A stretch of DNA of 33,182 nt from an uncultured Marinobacter sp. (lineage in GTDB: Bacteria > Pseudomonadota > Gammaproteobacteria > Pseudomonadales > Oleiphilaceae), in NCBI RefSeq assembly GCF_913055835.1, contig NZ_CAJXKQ010000039.1, forward strand, positions 1-33,182, read 5' to 3'. Positions 8,998 through 16,886 of this stretch are shown here, one piece after another. The position numbers were made by a program, and so were the translations under genes. Within the stretch, counting starts at the first letter, position 1. Each line of letters begins with the position of its first letter. The notes below the pieces were generated by a model, which was given only the letters and a program-made list of their open reading frames with translations, ran no database searches and was not told the DNA's origin.

Positions 8998-10047
8998 ATG
9001 GCATTCGTTCAGCAGTCATCGCCCCACGCACACAGTGCCCGGCCAACGTCCCGTGTGATGTTGTGGGTGCTTATTGCGGCCTTGCCTGGCCTGCTGGCCC
9101 AGACTCTGTTCTTTGGCTGGGGCAACCTGATTAACGTGGTCTTCTGTGTCGGGCTGGCGATCGCCTCTGAAGCCGCCCTGCTGAAGCTCAGGAAGAAACC
9201 TGTGGCGTTCTTCATCAAGGACAATACAGCAGCCGTCACAGGCCTTCTACTGGGCCTTTCACTGCCTCAGTTTGCGCCCTGGTGGGTCTCCGCCGTCGCG
9301 GTGATTTCAGCCATCGTTGTTGCCAAGCAACTATACGGCGGGCTGGGCTCAAACCCGTTCAACCCCGCCATGGTGGGCTACGCCCTGGTTCTGGTTTCAT
9401 TTCCGGTGGCCATGACAACCAACTGGGCGGAACCTGCCATGCTCTGGGACGGAGCACCCGGCTTTGGTGAAACCCTGGCGACCATTGCCTCCGGCCAGCA
9501 AACAGCGCTGGACGGCTGGACCATGGCAACGCCGCTTGACGAGTACAAACACAAGATAAACACCCACACCGCGGCCGAGGTTCTCAATCACCCGACCTTT
9601 GGTGCGGGGATCGCCAAAGGGTGGGAGTGGGTCAACGCCGCGTTTCTGGCCGGAGGCCTGCTACTCATCGGTCTGCGCATTATCAGCTGGCATATTCCGG
9701 CAGGATTTCTTGGCGGCCTGATCGTAATGAGCGTGGCTTTTGGCAGCAATGCCGACCTATACACACCGCTCTCACTGCATCTGCTGGCAGGTGGAACCAT
9801 GCTGGGTGCGTTCTTTATCGCCACCGATCCGGTATCGGCCGCTACCAGCCACCAGGGCAAACTGATCTACGGGGCCGGGATTGGCATCCTGATCTACCTG
9901 ATCCGTACCTGGGGCAATTATCCGGACGCCGTGGCGTTCAGCGTTCTGCTGATGAATTTTGCCGTACCGTTCATCGACCATTACACACCTCCGAGGACAT
10001 ACGGCCATCACAAGGCCCGTCGGGGTGTGCCGGGGAGTCAGGGATAA
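8998..10047 (+). CDS. rsxD: Rsx/Rnf electron transport complex subunit D
   Basis: A polytopic membrane flavoprotein subunit (349 residues) related to NqrB. Hydrophobic segments run throughout, with [12 protein letters not shown] near 118-129 and the C-terminal [12 protein letters not shown] and [24 protein letters not shown] typical of the family. The covalent FMN site is most likely T178 in DGWTMATPL. This fits the ApbE target pattern Asp-x-x-Thr-x-Ala-Thr (D172, T175, A177, T178), but with methionine where glycine is usual. It sits 21 bases after rsxC and 2 bases before rsxG, inside the operon. No ApbE flavin transferase gene is present in the window. Confidence 0.95.
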   Translation: MAFVQQSSPHAHSARPTSRVMLWVLIAALPGLLAQTLFFGWGNLINVVFCVGLAIASEAALLKLRKKPVAFFIKDNTAAVTGLLLGLSLPQFAPWWVSAVAVISAIVVAKQLYGGLGSNPFNPAMVGYALVLVSFPVAMTTNWAEPAMLWDGAPGFGETLATIASGQQTALDGWTMATPLDEYKHKINTHTAAEVLNHPTFGAGIAKGWEWVNAAFLAGGLLLIGLRIISWHIPAGFLGGLIVMSVAFGSNADLYTPLSLHLLAGGTMLGAFFIATDPVSAATSHQGKLIYGAGIGILIYLIRTWGNYPDAVAFSVLLMNFAVPFIDHYTPPRTYGHHKARRGVPGSQG

Positions 10048-10049
10048 TC

Positions 10050-10751
10050 ATGGCTGCAGTTGCACAGTCCATTCGTCGCAGTGCCATCGGGCTCGGCTTG
10101 TTCGCCGTGATCACCGGTGGCACCATCGCCGTGACCCAGGTGGCCACCGAGGAGCGCATTCGTGAACAGGCGGCCCGTGCCGAGGCCCAGGCCCTCTATG
10201 AAATTATTCCGGAAAGCCGGCACAACAACGATCTGCTCAGGGACACTGTGCAGCTACCCGCCAGTGAGCGGCTGGCGCAGCCCGGCCCCCTGACCGTCTG
10301 GGTGGCTCGACAGAACGAGCGCCCCATTGGCATGATCATGCCCGTGGTGGCCCCGGACGGGTACTCCGGAAAAATCCACCTCCTGGTGGGCGTGGATATG
10401 CAGGGAACCATTCTCGGCGTGCGGGTAACCAACCATAAAGAAACGCCGGGGCTGGGAGACCAGATCGAGACCCGGAAATCCGACTGGATCAAGAGCTTTG
10501 ATGGCCGCTCTCTGGGCAGGCCCCCGCATCGAGAGTGGAACGTCAAAAAGAATGGTGGAGAGTTCGATCAGTTCACCGGCGCGACCATCACACCAAGGGC
10601 TGTGGTGAAAGCTGTTCAGAAGGCATTGATCTACTTTCGGGAAAATCGTCGGATTATTCGTGAGCGGCTCAATGAAGAACCGTCACCGAGAGACAGCACT
10701 CTGAACCCTGAAGCAATTGCCGGTGAATCGTCCAATACGGAGCATTCCTGA
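10050..10751 (+). CDS. rsxG: Rsx/Rnf electron transport complex subunit G
   Basis: A 233-residue subunit with one N-terminal membrane anchor (about residues 11-30, [20 protein letters not shown]) and a periplasmic FMN-binding domain. The flavinylation motif is DQFTGAT at 173-179, so T179 should carry FMN through a phosphoester bond made by ApbE. The core [23 protein letters not shown] is typical of RnfG/NqrC. The ATG at 10050 is 2 bases after the rsxD stop; an in-frame start at 9621 lies within rsxD and is rejected. The last ~25 residues ([19 protein letters not shown] and on) are polar and probably disordered. The stop is 2 bases before rsxE. Confidence 0.95.
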   Translation: MAAVAQSIRRSAIGLGLFAVITGGTIAVTQVATEERIREQAARAEAQALYEIIPESRHNNDLLRDTVQLPASERLAQPGPLTVWVARQNERPIGMIMPVVAPDGYSGKIHLLVGVDMQGTILGVRVTNHKETPGLGDQIETRKSDWIKSFDGRSLGRPPHREWNVKKNGGEFDQFTGATITPRAVVKAVQKALIYFRENRRIIRERLNEEPSPRDSTLNPEAIAGESSNTEHS

Positions 10752-10753
10752 TC

Positions 10754-11470
10754 ATGGCAACCAAATCATCCAGCGAAATCGTCCGGGACGGGCTCTGGGG
10801 CAACAACCCCGCCCTCGTCCAGGTGCTTGGGCTCTGTCCTCTTCTGGCAGTGACCAGCACCGTTGTTAACGCCATCGGTCTGGGCCTGGCCACACTCATG
10901 GTGCTCATGGGGTCCAATCTCGCGGTGTCGCTGATTCGCAATTTCGTGAGCGAGTCTGTGCGTCTGCCCGCGTTTGTGATGATCATCGCCTCATTCGTGA
11001 CCTGCGCCGAGCTGCTGATGCAAGCCTTTACCTATGAGCTGTACCTGATCCTGGGTATTTTCATTCCATTGATTGTCACCAACTGTGCCATCCTGGGCAG
11101 GGCCGACGCCTTTGCCTCGAGGAATCCTCCACTCCCGGCACTGTTGGACGGAGCCATGATGGGCCTCGGTTTTCTCGCGGTTCTGGTGGTTCTCGGCGGG
11201 CTTCGGGAACTGATCGGACAGGGCACTCTTTTTGTCGACATGCACCTGCTGCTCGGCCCCGTTGCCGCCGACTGGGTGTTACGTCCGTTCGACAATTACC
11301 CGGACATGCTGTTCATGATTCTTCCACCGGGCGCGTTCATTGGTCTCGGCCTGCTGATCGCCCTCAAGAACGGAATCGACAATCACCTGGAAGAGCGCCG
11401 CAAAGCCAATGAACCAGCACCCGTGGCAGCGGGCAGCAAACGGGTCCGGGTTACCGGCAACGTTTCCTGA
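10754..11470 (+). CDS. rsxE: Rsx/Rnf electron transport complex subunit E
   Basis: A 238-residue membrane subunit, the pseudo-symmetric partner of RsxA. It has about six transmembrane segments and the conserved cysteines C28 ([10 protein letters not shown]) and C111 ([11 protein letters not shown]), matching C26 and C114 of RsxA. By family knowledge these complete the intramembrane [2Fe-2S] site. [13 protein letters not shown] near 150-162 and the [19 protein letters not shown] segment are typical. The C-terminal ~30 residues are charged and cytoplasmic. It is the last gene of the complex. nth follows after 28 bases with no terminator between, so nth is likely on the same transcript. Confidence 0.96.
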   Translation: MATKSSSEIVRDGLWGNNPALVQVLGLCPLLAVTSTVVNAIGLGLATLMVLMGSNLAVSLIRNFVSESVRLPAFVMIIASFVTCAELLMQAFTYELYLILGIFIPLIVTNCAILGRADAFASRNPPLPALLDGAMMGLGFLAVLVVLGGLRELIGQGTLFVDMHLLLGPVAADWVLRPFDNYPDMLFMILPPGAFIGLGLLIALKNGIDNHLEERRKANEPAPVAAGSKRVRVTGNVS

Positions 11471-11498
11471 TCTCCTGGTTGCAGAAGACTGAGAGCTG

Positions 11499-12137
11499 AT
11501 GAATAAACAGAAACGCATTGAGATCTTCACCCGTCTCCGGGAGGCCAACCCCAATCCGACCACCGAGCTGAACTATTCCAGCCCGTTCGAGCTGCTGATT
11601 GCGGTTATTCTGTCGGCCCAGGCCACGGACGTGGGCGTGAACAAGGCCACCGACAAACTCTTTCCGGTAGCCAACACGCCCGAGGCCATCCTCGCGCTCG
11701 GGGTTGATGGCCTGAAGGAGTACATCAAGACCATCGGCCTGTTCAACAGCAAGGCCGAGAATGTGATCAAAACCTGCCGCATCCTGGTTGAAAAACATGG
11801 CGGCCAGGTACCGGAACGCCGGGAAGATCTTGAGGCACTGCCGGGAGTCGGTCGCAAAACCGCAAACGTGGTCCTGAATACCGCCTTCGGCCACATGGCA
11901 ATGGCCGTGGATACCCATATCTATCGGGTGTCGAACCGAACCGGCATCGCTCCGGGCAAGAATGTTCTCGAGGTGGAAAACCGGTTGATGCGCCTGGTGC
12001 CGAAGGAGTTCCTGCTGGACGCGCACCATTGGCTGATTCTGCACGGCCGCTACACCTGTACTGCCCGAAAGCCCAAATGCGGCGCCTGTATCATCGAGGA
12101 CCTTTGCGAGTTCAAGCAGAAACGGGACTATCTCTGA
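11499..12137 (+). CDS. nth: Endonuclease III
   Basis: A bifunctional DNA glycosylase and AP lyase that removes oxidised pyrimidines in base excision repair. The 212-residue length matches the E. coli enzyme (211). The helix-hairpin-helix is LPGVGRKTANVVL, whose lysine is the Schiff-base residue, followed by the catalytic aspartate in VDTHIYRVSNR. The C-terminal [4Fe-4S] loop C-x6-C-x2-C-x5-C is complete in CTARKPKCGACIIEDLC. It is the last plus-strand gene of this run. Its position directly after rsxE matches the known gammaproteobacterial rsx-nth order. A strong hairpin with T-runs follows 13 bases after the stop. Confidence 0.98.
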   Translation: MNKQKRIEIFTRLREANPNPTTELNYSSPFELLIAVILSAQATDVGVNKATDKLFPVANTPEAILALGVDGLKEYIKTIGLFNSKAENVIKTCRILVEKHGGQVPERREDLEALPGVGRKTANVVLNTAFGHMAMAVDTHIYRVSNRTGIAPGKNVLEVENRLMRLVPKEFLLDAHHWLILHGRYTCTARKPKCGACIIEDLCEFKQKRDYL

Positions 12138-12150
12138 ACTGAGGTCGTAA

Positions 12151-12175
12151 AAAAGCCGGCATGTTGCCGGCTTTT
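12151..12175. terminator. Bidirectional intrinsic terminator between nth and the convergent gene
   Basis: A perfect 10-base stem (12151-12160 with 12166-12175, AAAAGCCGGC/GCCGGCTTTT) around an ATGTT loop. On the plus strand TTTT is followed by CG and further Ts. On the minus strand it is followed by six Ts. It therefore serves both nth and the convergent gene that ends at 12199. Confidence 0.93.
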
Positions 12176-12198
12176 CGTTTTCCAGAAGCAAGGCTTAA

Positions 12199-12774
12199 TC
12201 AGCGCTGGCCAAGCATCTTCTCTTTCAGATCCTTCTGTGCCGGCTTATCAGACAGCCAGATTCCGAACAGGGCCTTTTTGAAGGCCAGATCGCCAACGGT
12301 GTCCTTGTGCTCACCGTTCTTGAGAACGCGAACGCCCTCGCCCGGCAGATACACCAGATCAAATACGTCACCCTCGGTGATCTCTTCCTCGAACACGGCC
12401 ATGAACTGGTCAACATCCTCCTGGATAGACGCCATATCGCCGTCGGTAGAGGCTTCAAAACCCTCCAGGGTCGCCTCCGTCATACGTTCGCTGGTAATCA
12501 TGCCGGAAATGATATGCAGAGTAATCGCCTGGGGCTCATCTGCGTTAATCACGGCCTCGCCATCGTCGATGGTCTCCGGGACGTACAGGCCTCCGACATA
12601 CAGATCCATGAACCACTTGGAACGGGTACCTGCGCCATTGAGCTTCAGTTCAGTATCCATGGTTGAATAGGTATCCGGAACATCAACACCTTCCACGGTG
12701 AGTGCAGCCGCCGGTGCCGACAGCAGGGCCGTCATTACCAACGAGGCAAAGCCGGTTGTAAGAGCCTTCTTCAT
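12199..12774 (-). CDS. Exported chalcone-isomerase-like protein
   Basis: A 191-residue protein with a clear signal peptide (MKKALTTGFASLVMTALLSAPAAA, cleavage near residue 24), so periplasmic. The mature part (LTVEGVDVPDTYS, GAGTRSKWFMDLYVGGLYVPE, ITSERMTEATLEGFEAS) matches the bacterial chalcone-isomerase-like domain family. These proteins share the plant enzyme's fold but are not known to act on flavonoids; the function is unknown. The mature chain is acidic, with runs such as DDGEAVINADEP and EEEITEGDVFD. The ATG at 12774 is preceded by AAAGGAAAGG. It is transcribed away from rpoS, after rpoS's own terminator, and ends at a shared terminator with nth. Its roughly 150-base leader can form alternative hairpins (12817-12855). 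Confidence 0.85.
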   Translation of the reverse strand: MKKALTTGFASLVMTALLSAPAAALTVEGVDVPDTYSTMDTELKLNGAGTRSKWFMDLYVGGLYVPETIDDGEAVINADEPQAITLHIISGMITSERMTEATLEGFEASTDGDMASIQEDVDQFMAVFEEEITEGDVFDLVYLPGEGVRVLKNGEHKDTVGDLAFKKALFGIWLSDKPAQKDLKEKMLGQR

Positions 12775-12816
12775 AGTCCTTTCCTTTTCGATCGTTATTA
12801 TTGACGTGTTTCATTC

Positions 12817-12855
12817 GTGCACCGGGTTTCGACACCCTTATCCCCGCCCGGTCAC
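12817..12855 (-). other. Leader hairpins of the chalcone-isomerase-like gene (mutually exclusive pairings)
   Basis: One pairing joins 12821-12826 (ACCGGG) with 12847-12852 (CCCGGT) and continues as GTG 12817-12819 with CAC 12853-12855 around a one-base bulge. The alternative pairs GGGT 12824-12827 with ACCC 12834-12837, using the same three Gs. The element lies about 45-80 bases before the start codon. No T-run follows, so it is not a plain terminator, and its function is unknown. Confidence 0.35.
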
Positions 12856-12925
12856 GGCATTCTACCAACGAGGCTGGCGGGCAGTGCGCAACCTGGTTCT
12901 CATTTGCAGCGATCCTGAAACACAA

Positions 12926-12958
12926 AAAAGCCGGCCAGGAATACCCTGGCCGGCTTTT
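12926..12958 (-). terminator. rpoS intrinsic terminator
   Basis: A 14-base perfect stem (12926-12939 with 12945-12958) and a five-base loop. It is followed on the minus strand by a run of six Ts, about 20 bases beyond the rpoS stop. The stem also reads well on the plus strand, but no plus-strand gene ends there. Confidence 0.93.
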
Positions 12959-12979
12959 CTATCGGAAGATCAGAAGGGC

Positions 12980-13975
12980 TTATTTGAAAAGCAGGTTTCC
13001 GGACAAGCCTTCCTTCTCCAGAATTTCGCGCAGACGACGTAGCGCCTCAACCTGGATCTGCCGGACGCGTTCGCGGGTCAGACCGATTTCCTGCCCCACT
13101 TCCTCCAGCGTACTGACCGGGTAGCCCCGAAGACCAAACCGGCGTGACAAGACTTCCTGCTGCTTGTCACTGAGCTGATCGATCCACTTTTCCAGGCAGG
13201 AGCACATGTTGTTGTCCTGCAGGAGATCCGCCGGATCTGAAGCACCCTCGTCAGCCACGGTGTCCAGAAGCGACTTTTCACCTCCAGTGCCGATGGGTGT
13301 ATCCATCGATGCCACGCGCTCATTCAGGCCAAGCATGCGCTTCACGTCGGCTACCGGCTTATCGACCATTCTCGCGATTTCTTCGGCCGACGGCTCATGA
13401 TCCAGTTTCTGAGTCAGCTCCCGCGCCGCACGCAGGTAAAGGTTGAGTTCCTTGACCACATGAATCGGCAGACGGATGGTGCGGGTCTGGTTCATGATGG
13501 CCCGCTCAATGGTCTGGCGAATCCACCAGGTGGCGTACGTGGAGAAGCGGAAGCCACGCTCCGGGTCGAATTTCTCAACCGCCCTGATCAGACCGAGGTT
13601 GCCCTCTTCGATCAGGTCCAGCAGTGTCAGGCCCCGGTTCACGTACCGACGGGCAATCTTCACTACAAGACGAAGGTTGCTCTCGATCATACGTTTGCGA
13701 CCGGACTCCTCTCCCTTTCGAGCCAGACGGGCAAAGTAGACCTCTTCTTCCGGCGTAAGGAGTGGTGAAAATCCAATTTCGTTGAGGTACAGCTGAGTGG
13801 CATCCAGCTGTTTTTGACTGGTGAAATAACGTCCCTGAGCGGGAAAATCTTCTTCGACTTCAGCCACCTCTTCGGTAGCCTCTTTATCGACTTTTTCTTC
13901 TGCTAACAGTTGATCCTCGGCATCGTCCATGTCCGACACGCGATCAATGATGATGTCTTCTTGCTCTGCTGACAT
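12980..13975 (-). CDS. rpoS: RNA polymerase stationary-phase sigma factor RpoS
   Basis: The general stress and stationary-phase sigma factor, 331 residues from the ATG at 13975. An in-frame TTG at 13996 would add seven residues (MRGGARQ) that look like the ribosome-binding region (GAGAGGCGGGG), so ATG is preferred. The N-terminus is acidic (residues 1-45). Region 1.2 starts near QLYLNEIG (61-68). Region 2 spans roughly 95-165, with [34 protein letters not shown] and the -10 recognition helix [18 protein letters not shown]. Region 4 ends with the helix-turn-helix [20 protein letters not shown] (289-308). K175 in [11 protein letters not shown] corresponds to the lysine of E. coli RpoS needed for RssB recognition, so ClpXP turnover is plausible. 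Its leader carries two AAN runs (see 14020-14116). Confidence 0.98.
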   Translation of the reverse strand: MSAEQEDIIIDRVSDMDDAEDQLLAEEKVDKEATEEVAEVEEDFPAQGRYFTSQKQLDATQLYLNEIGFSPLLTPEEEVYFARLARKGEESGRKRMIESNLRLVVKIARRYVNRGLTLLDLIEEGNLGLIRAVEKFDPERGFRFSTYATWWIRQTIERAIMNQTRTIRLPIHVVKELNLYLRAARELTQKLDHEPSAEEIARMVDKPVADVKRMLGLNERVASMDTPIGTGGEKSLLDTVADEGASDPADLLQDNNMCSCLEKWIDQLSDKQQEVLSRRFGLRGYPVSTLEEVGQEIGLTRERVRQIQVEALRRLREILEKEGLSGNLLFK

Positions 13976-14019
13976 TTGTCTTGCCCCGCCTCTCAATAAT
14001 CCTGGATGTTCGCCCGATA

Positions 14020-14116
14020 CTTCTTGTTATTGCGGACGTCTTTGTGTTCATGCTTTTTTCTTCAGGACATTTTGTTGGTCGGCCTGTCACGGCCTTGTAC
14101 CGTTCTTGTTTTTCTT
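14020..14116 (-). promoter_or_regulatory. rpoS leader with (AAN)5 and (AAN)4 runs, likely Hfq-binding sites
   Basis: On the transcript strand 14116-14102 reads as five consecutive AAN triplets (AAG AAA AAC AAG AAC) and 14031-14020 as four (AAT AAC AAG AAG). The second run ends 44 bases before the rpoS ATG. ARN/AAN repeats are the known target of the Hfq distal face, and an (AAN)4 element in the E. coli rpoS leader is needed for Hfq-dependent control by small RNAs. A purine-rich stretch and a short GGCC hairpin lie between the two runs. Nothing else gene-like is seen in 13976-14182. Confidence 0.6.
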
Positions 14117-14182
14117 GCGAACGCGGTGTTCCTGTCAGTGCCGGGGTGTGGGATCTGAGCAGCCTGCTGACTGCATCATTCG

Positions 14183-15079
14183 TTAGCGCGGTGGCAGATA
14201 GTGGACTGGATCAACCGGATTGCCATTCTTGCGGATCTCAAAATGCAACATGGGTCGTTCAGCGCCACTGCTACCGAGCTCTGCGATCACCTGCCCGGCT
14301 TTCACATCCTCCCCTTCCTGCACCAGAATCTTCCGGTTGTGAGCGTAAGCACTCAAATAGTGCTCGTTGTGATTCACGATAATCAGATTGCCGTATCCAA
14401 GCAACCCGTTACCGGCATAGACCACATTCCCGGTGGCCGCAGCTCTTACAGCATCCCCGGCTTGCCCGGCAATATCAATACCTTTATTGACTTTTCCGGA
14501 TGTTGAATAGCCAGCAATTACAGTGCCAACGTGAGGCCAGCGCCATTCAATCCGGGCCACCGTCTGGGTCTGGGAGGCCAGCGGCGCGCCCTTACTGGGT
14601 GCCCTGGTTACCGCAGGTTTCGGCGCCGTGGTCGCTGTCTGTTTTGGCGGCGAGGCCCTGCTCGGCGCTTTGCTTGCCGGGGCAGCCGGTCTGCTGGCAG
14701 TGGTAGTCTGACTGCCCGAGGTTACACTTCCGCGAAGGTCCAGACGAAGTACCTGCCCTGCCTTGAGATTCCATGGCGGGCCAATCCCATTGGCATCACC
14801 CAGCTCACGGTAGTCTCGACCATACCGCCAGGCGATGCTGTACAGGGTTTCACCAGGCTGGACCACATGCCGCCCCCAATAGACAGGGGGATTATAGATG
14901 TCGTCCTGGTAGAGTGCCGGCGTGTTACAGCCAGACAAAAACAGCAAGGCGATGAAAGGGAAGAACAGTAAAAGCCTGGTTGGCTTTTTTTCCGCAGGAC
15001 GAGAGGGTTCAGAGGCACCGGAAAGGAACCGCGGGGAGACCGGTAGAACGGCACTGACTAGCCCACGAAAAAATCTCAC
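14183..15079 (-). CDS. nlpD: NlpD-type lipoprotein, murein hydrolase activator
   Basis: An outer-membrane-type lipoprotein (298 residues) expected to activate an AmiC-like amidase during septal peptidoglycan splitting. The lipobox is LFLSGC with C51, after a hydrophobic stretch LLLFFPFIALLFLSG. A LysM domain follows (about 71-113, VVQPGETLYSIAWRYG). Then come a Ser/Thr/Pro/Ala-rich linker (about 115-175) and a LytM/M23 domain (about 185-298). The LytM site looks degenerate: NKGIDI where active enzymes have a metal histidine, and MLHFEIR in place of HxH. This fits an activator rather than a peptidase. The only usable start is GTG at 15079, with no clear Shine-Dalgarno, leaving an unusually long 50-residue stretch before the lipid cysteine. 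The nlpD-rpoS order is conserved, and rpoS is often transcribed from a promoter inside nlpD. Confidence 0.93.
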   Translation of the reverse strand: MRFFRGLVSAVLPVSPRFLSGASEPSRPAEKKPTRLLLFFPFIALLFLSGCNTPALYQDDIYNPPVYWGRHVVQPGETLYSIAWRYGRDYRELGDANGIGPPWNLKAGQVLRLDLRGSVTSGSQTTTASRPAAPASKAPSRASPPKQTATTAPKPAVTRAPSKGAPLASQTQTVARIEWRWPHVGTVIAGYSTSGKVNKGIDIAGQAGDAVRAAATGNVVYAGNGLLGYGNLIIVNHNEHYLSAYAHNRKILVQEGEDVKAGQVIAELGSSGAERPMLHFEIRKNGNPVDPVHYLPPR

Positions 15080-15166
15080 AGGAATAAAAATGACCCAGTT
15101 ATGAAAAATCCGTATAAATCATCTTGATTATCGAAGCAGTTTCTAAACTTTTTAAAGTAACTTGCT

Positions 15167-15197
15167 AATATATTGCACATTTCTCGCAGGAAACCAA
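15167..15197 (-). promoter_or_regulatory. Possible nlpD promoter in AT-rich gap
   Basis: On the minus strand TTGGTT (15197-15192) is followed after 17 bases by AATATA (15174-15169), or after 19 bases by TATATT (15172-15167). The surrounding 15085-15180 is markedly AT-rich compared with the rest of the window, as expected for a promoter region. It would give a leader of roughly 80-90 bases. Confidence 0.35.
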
Positions 15198-15217
15198 GTT
15201 ACTACCCGGCCACCCCT

Positions 15218-15255
15218 GTTACCTCACGAAACACCCGTTTTGTGCGTTAGGTAAC
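15218..15255. other. Hairpin over the 3' end of the DUF368 gene
   Basis: GTTACCT (15218-15224) pairs with AGGTAAC (15249-15255). Inside it CAC/GTG and AAAC/GTTT close an ACCC loop, with a four-base bulge (15245-15248). It covers the stop codon of the DUF368 gene. No T-run follows on the minus strand, so it is not a standard intrinsic terminator. It may stabilise the 3' end or have no role. Confidence 0.35.
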
Positions 15256-16227
15256 ACTCTCGCGCCGGGAACCGATCCATTCCACCAGCAGAACAAGGCC
15301 GAAACCAGCCAGTGCCATGACCACGGCGAAAAGCACCTGGGGGTCCTGCCCTGCCTGTTCCGCGAAGGTCCAGGGCCAGACACTGGACTCATTCAGAGGC
15401 ACTTTTTCACCAGAGCTGTTAACCCGCCAACTGAGCGTTTCCTTCCAGGGCCAGACTTTGTTGAGCGCCCCGATCATGAAGCCAGTGAGCAAAGCGAGCA
15501 CCAGATCGTGGAAATGATGGAACGCCCAGGTGATCAGGCGGGCAATGGATAACAGGCCAACCACGCAACCTGCCATAAACAATAGCAGAATGCCCACCTC
15601 AAACGATTTGATCGCTGCCAGCACGGGAGCATACATACCGATAATAACCAGTATAAAACTGCCCGAGATGCCGGGAAGAATCATGGCACAGATCGCAAGC
15701 GCGCCGGCGCCGAAAAACGCCAGTGCAGACGGCGAGAGTTCACTTGCGGAGAGGGTGGTTACCCACCAGGCGACAGCAACACCCACTAGTAGCGGGATCA
15801 GCAAAGCGGGTTTGTAGTGCCGGACCTGACGCCCCACATGCCACACCGAGGCCACAATCAAGCCGAAGAAAAAACTCCAGATCAGGATAGGATACGCCAC
15901 CAGCAAATAGCTGATGGCGGAGGCCAGTGTGGCGATACTTGTCAGAATGCCCGCCAGCAAACAGACCAGAAAGGTCCCGTCACAAACGCGCCAGAAAGCC
16001 CTGAACTTTCCCCGCACCAGGTGCTGGAAGACTGCCGCGGGAACGGCGTTGATCGCTTCAAGGAGCCGGAAATAGATGCCGGTAATAAATGCAATGGTGC
16101 CCCCGGACACACCGGGAACAATATCAGCCGCGCCCATAGCTATACCCCGCAGAAAGACTGCCGCGGGATGATGATTTCGGGCCGTTTCGTTATCAGCGTC
16201 GGAGCCAAGTCTTACGGAGTCAACCAT
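15247..16227 (-). CDS. popT: DUF368 membrane protein, probable undecaprenyl-phosphate translocase (PopT family)
   Basis: A 326-residue polytopic inner-membrane protein with roughly eight hydrophobic segments. It carries the DUF368 signature GAADIVPGVSGGTIAFITGIY (near 32-52) and a related second repeat MILPGISGSFILVIIGMY, suggesting an internally duplicated fold. DUF368 proteins have recently been shown in other bacteria to return undecaprenyl phosphate to the cytoplasmic face of the membrane, sustaining cell-wall and surface-polymer synthesis; function here is by family. The ATG at 16227 is 2 bases after the pcm stop, so it belongs to the surE-pcm operon, and nlpD follows after a 167-base gap. 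The symbol popT is by family and not established for this organism. Confidence 0.88.
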   Translation of the reverse strand: MVDSVRLGSDADNETARNHHPAAVFLRGIAMGAADIVPGVSGGTIAFITGIYFRLLEAINAVPAAVFQHLVRGKFRAFWRVCDGTFLVCLLAGILTSIATLASAISYLLVAYPILIWSFFFGLIVASVWHVGRQVRHYKPALLIPLLVGVAVAWWVTTLSASELSPSALAFFGAGALAICAMILPGISGSFILVIIGMYAPVLAAIKSFEVGILLLFMAGCVVGLLSIARLITWAFHHFHDLVLALLTGFMIGALNKVWPWKETLSWRVNSSGEKVPLNESSVWPWTFAEQAGQDPQVLFAVVMALAGFGLVLLVEWIGSRRESVT

Positions 16228-16229
16228 GC

Positions 16230-16886
16230 CTATCGGACAACCCCGCCCAGCAGCGGTACAAACCGGACCGGCTCCAGCTCTTTGTGGTCGAAACGGTCGC
16301 CCCGGCGGGTTACCTCCACCAATACCTGGTTCTCTTCGCCTACAGGCGCAATCAGAACACCACCGTCAGCCAGTTGGGCGAGTAATTCGGCAGGCACTTC
16401 AATGGGCGCAGCGGTCACGATAATGCCATCGAAAGGGCCCCGTTCAGGCCAACCCATGCCACCGTCAGCGTGCTTCAGGAACACGTTTCGGGCGTTGAGC
16501 TGACGTAACCGGTCCCGGGCCCGATCCTGCAGTGCCTTGATCCGCTCGACGCTGTAGACTTCCGGAAACAGGCGAGCGAGCACCGAGGTCTGGTAGCCTG
16601 ATCCGGTCCCCAGTTCCAATACCCGCGATGGCCCATGAGCCAGCATCAATTCCGTCATGCGCGCCACAATGTACGGCTGGGACAGGGTCTGGCCATATCC
16701 AATCGGCAGGGACGTGTCCTCATAGGCCCGGTGAGAAAGGGCCTCATCCAGGAAGATGTGCCGTGGCACCTCCGCCATGATCTCGAGTACCCGGTCCGAT
16801 TCGATGCCGGCTTCCCTGAGACGCTGGACCAGTCGCATCCGGGTGCGCCGGGAGGTCATCCCGATGCCTTCAAGCTGAGCAGTCAT
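16230..16886 (-). CDS. pcm: Protein-L-isoaspartate O-methyltransferase
   Basis: Pcm uses S-adenosylmethionine to methylate L-isoaspartyl residues in aged proteins, starting their repair. The 218-residue length is normal for the bacterial family. The SAM-binding motif is [16 protein letters not shown] (about 89-104). The family block [17 protein letters not shown] precedes it, and [16 protein letters not shown] and GGVLIAPVG follow. The ATG overlaps the surE stop by 4 bases (ATGA), showing translational coupling. surE-pcm next to nlpD-rpoS is a classic stationary-phase survival cluster, although here a DUF368 gene intervenes. Confidence 0.97.
   Translation of the reverse strand: MTAQLEGIGMTSRRTRMRLVQRLREAGIESDRVLEIMAEVPRHIFLDEALSHRAYEDTSLPIGYGQTLSQPYIVARMTELMLAHGPSRVLELGTGSGYQTSVLARLFPEVYSVERIKALQDRARDRLRQLNARNVFLKHADGGMGWPERGPFDGIIVTAAPIEVPAELLAQLADGGVLIAPVGEENQVLVEVTRRGDRFDHKELEPVRFVPLLGGVVR

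Noticed and set aside
12775..12925. Possible RsmZ-like small RNA downstream of rpoS, as found in Pseudomonas
   Set aside because: Only a couple of GGA triplets are present and they are not displayed in repeated hairpin loops. The region is better explained as the leader of the chalcone-isomerase-like gene.
15218..15255. Intrinsic terminator for the DUF368 gene
   Set aside because: The hairpin is real on paper but overlaps the stop codon and is not followed by a T-run on the minus strand, so it was kept only as an unexplained hairpin.
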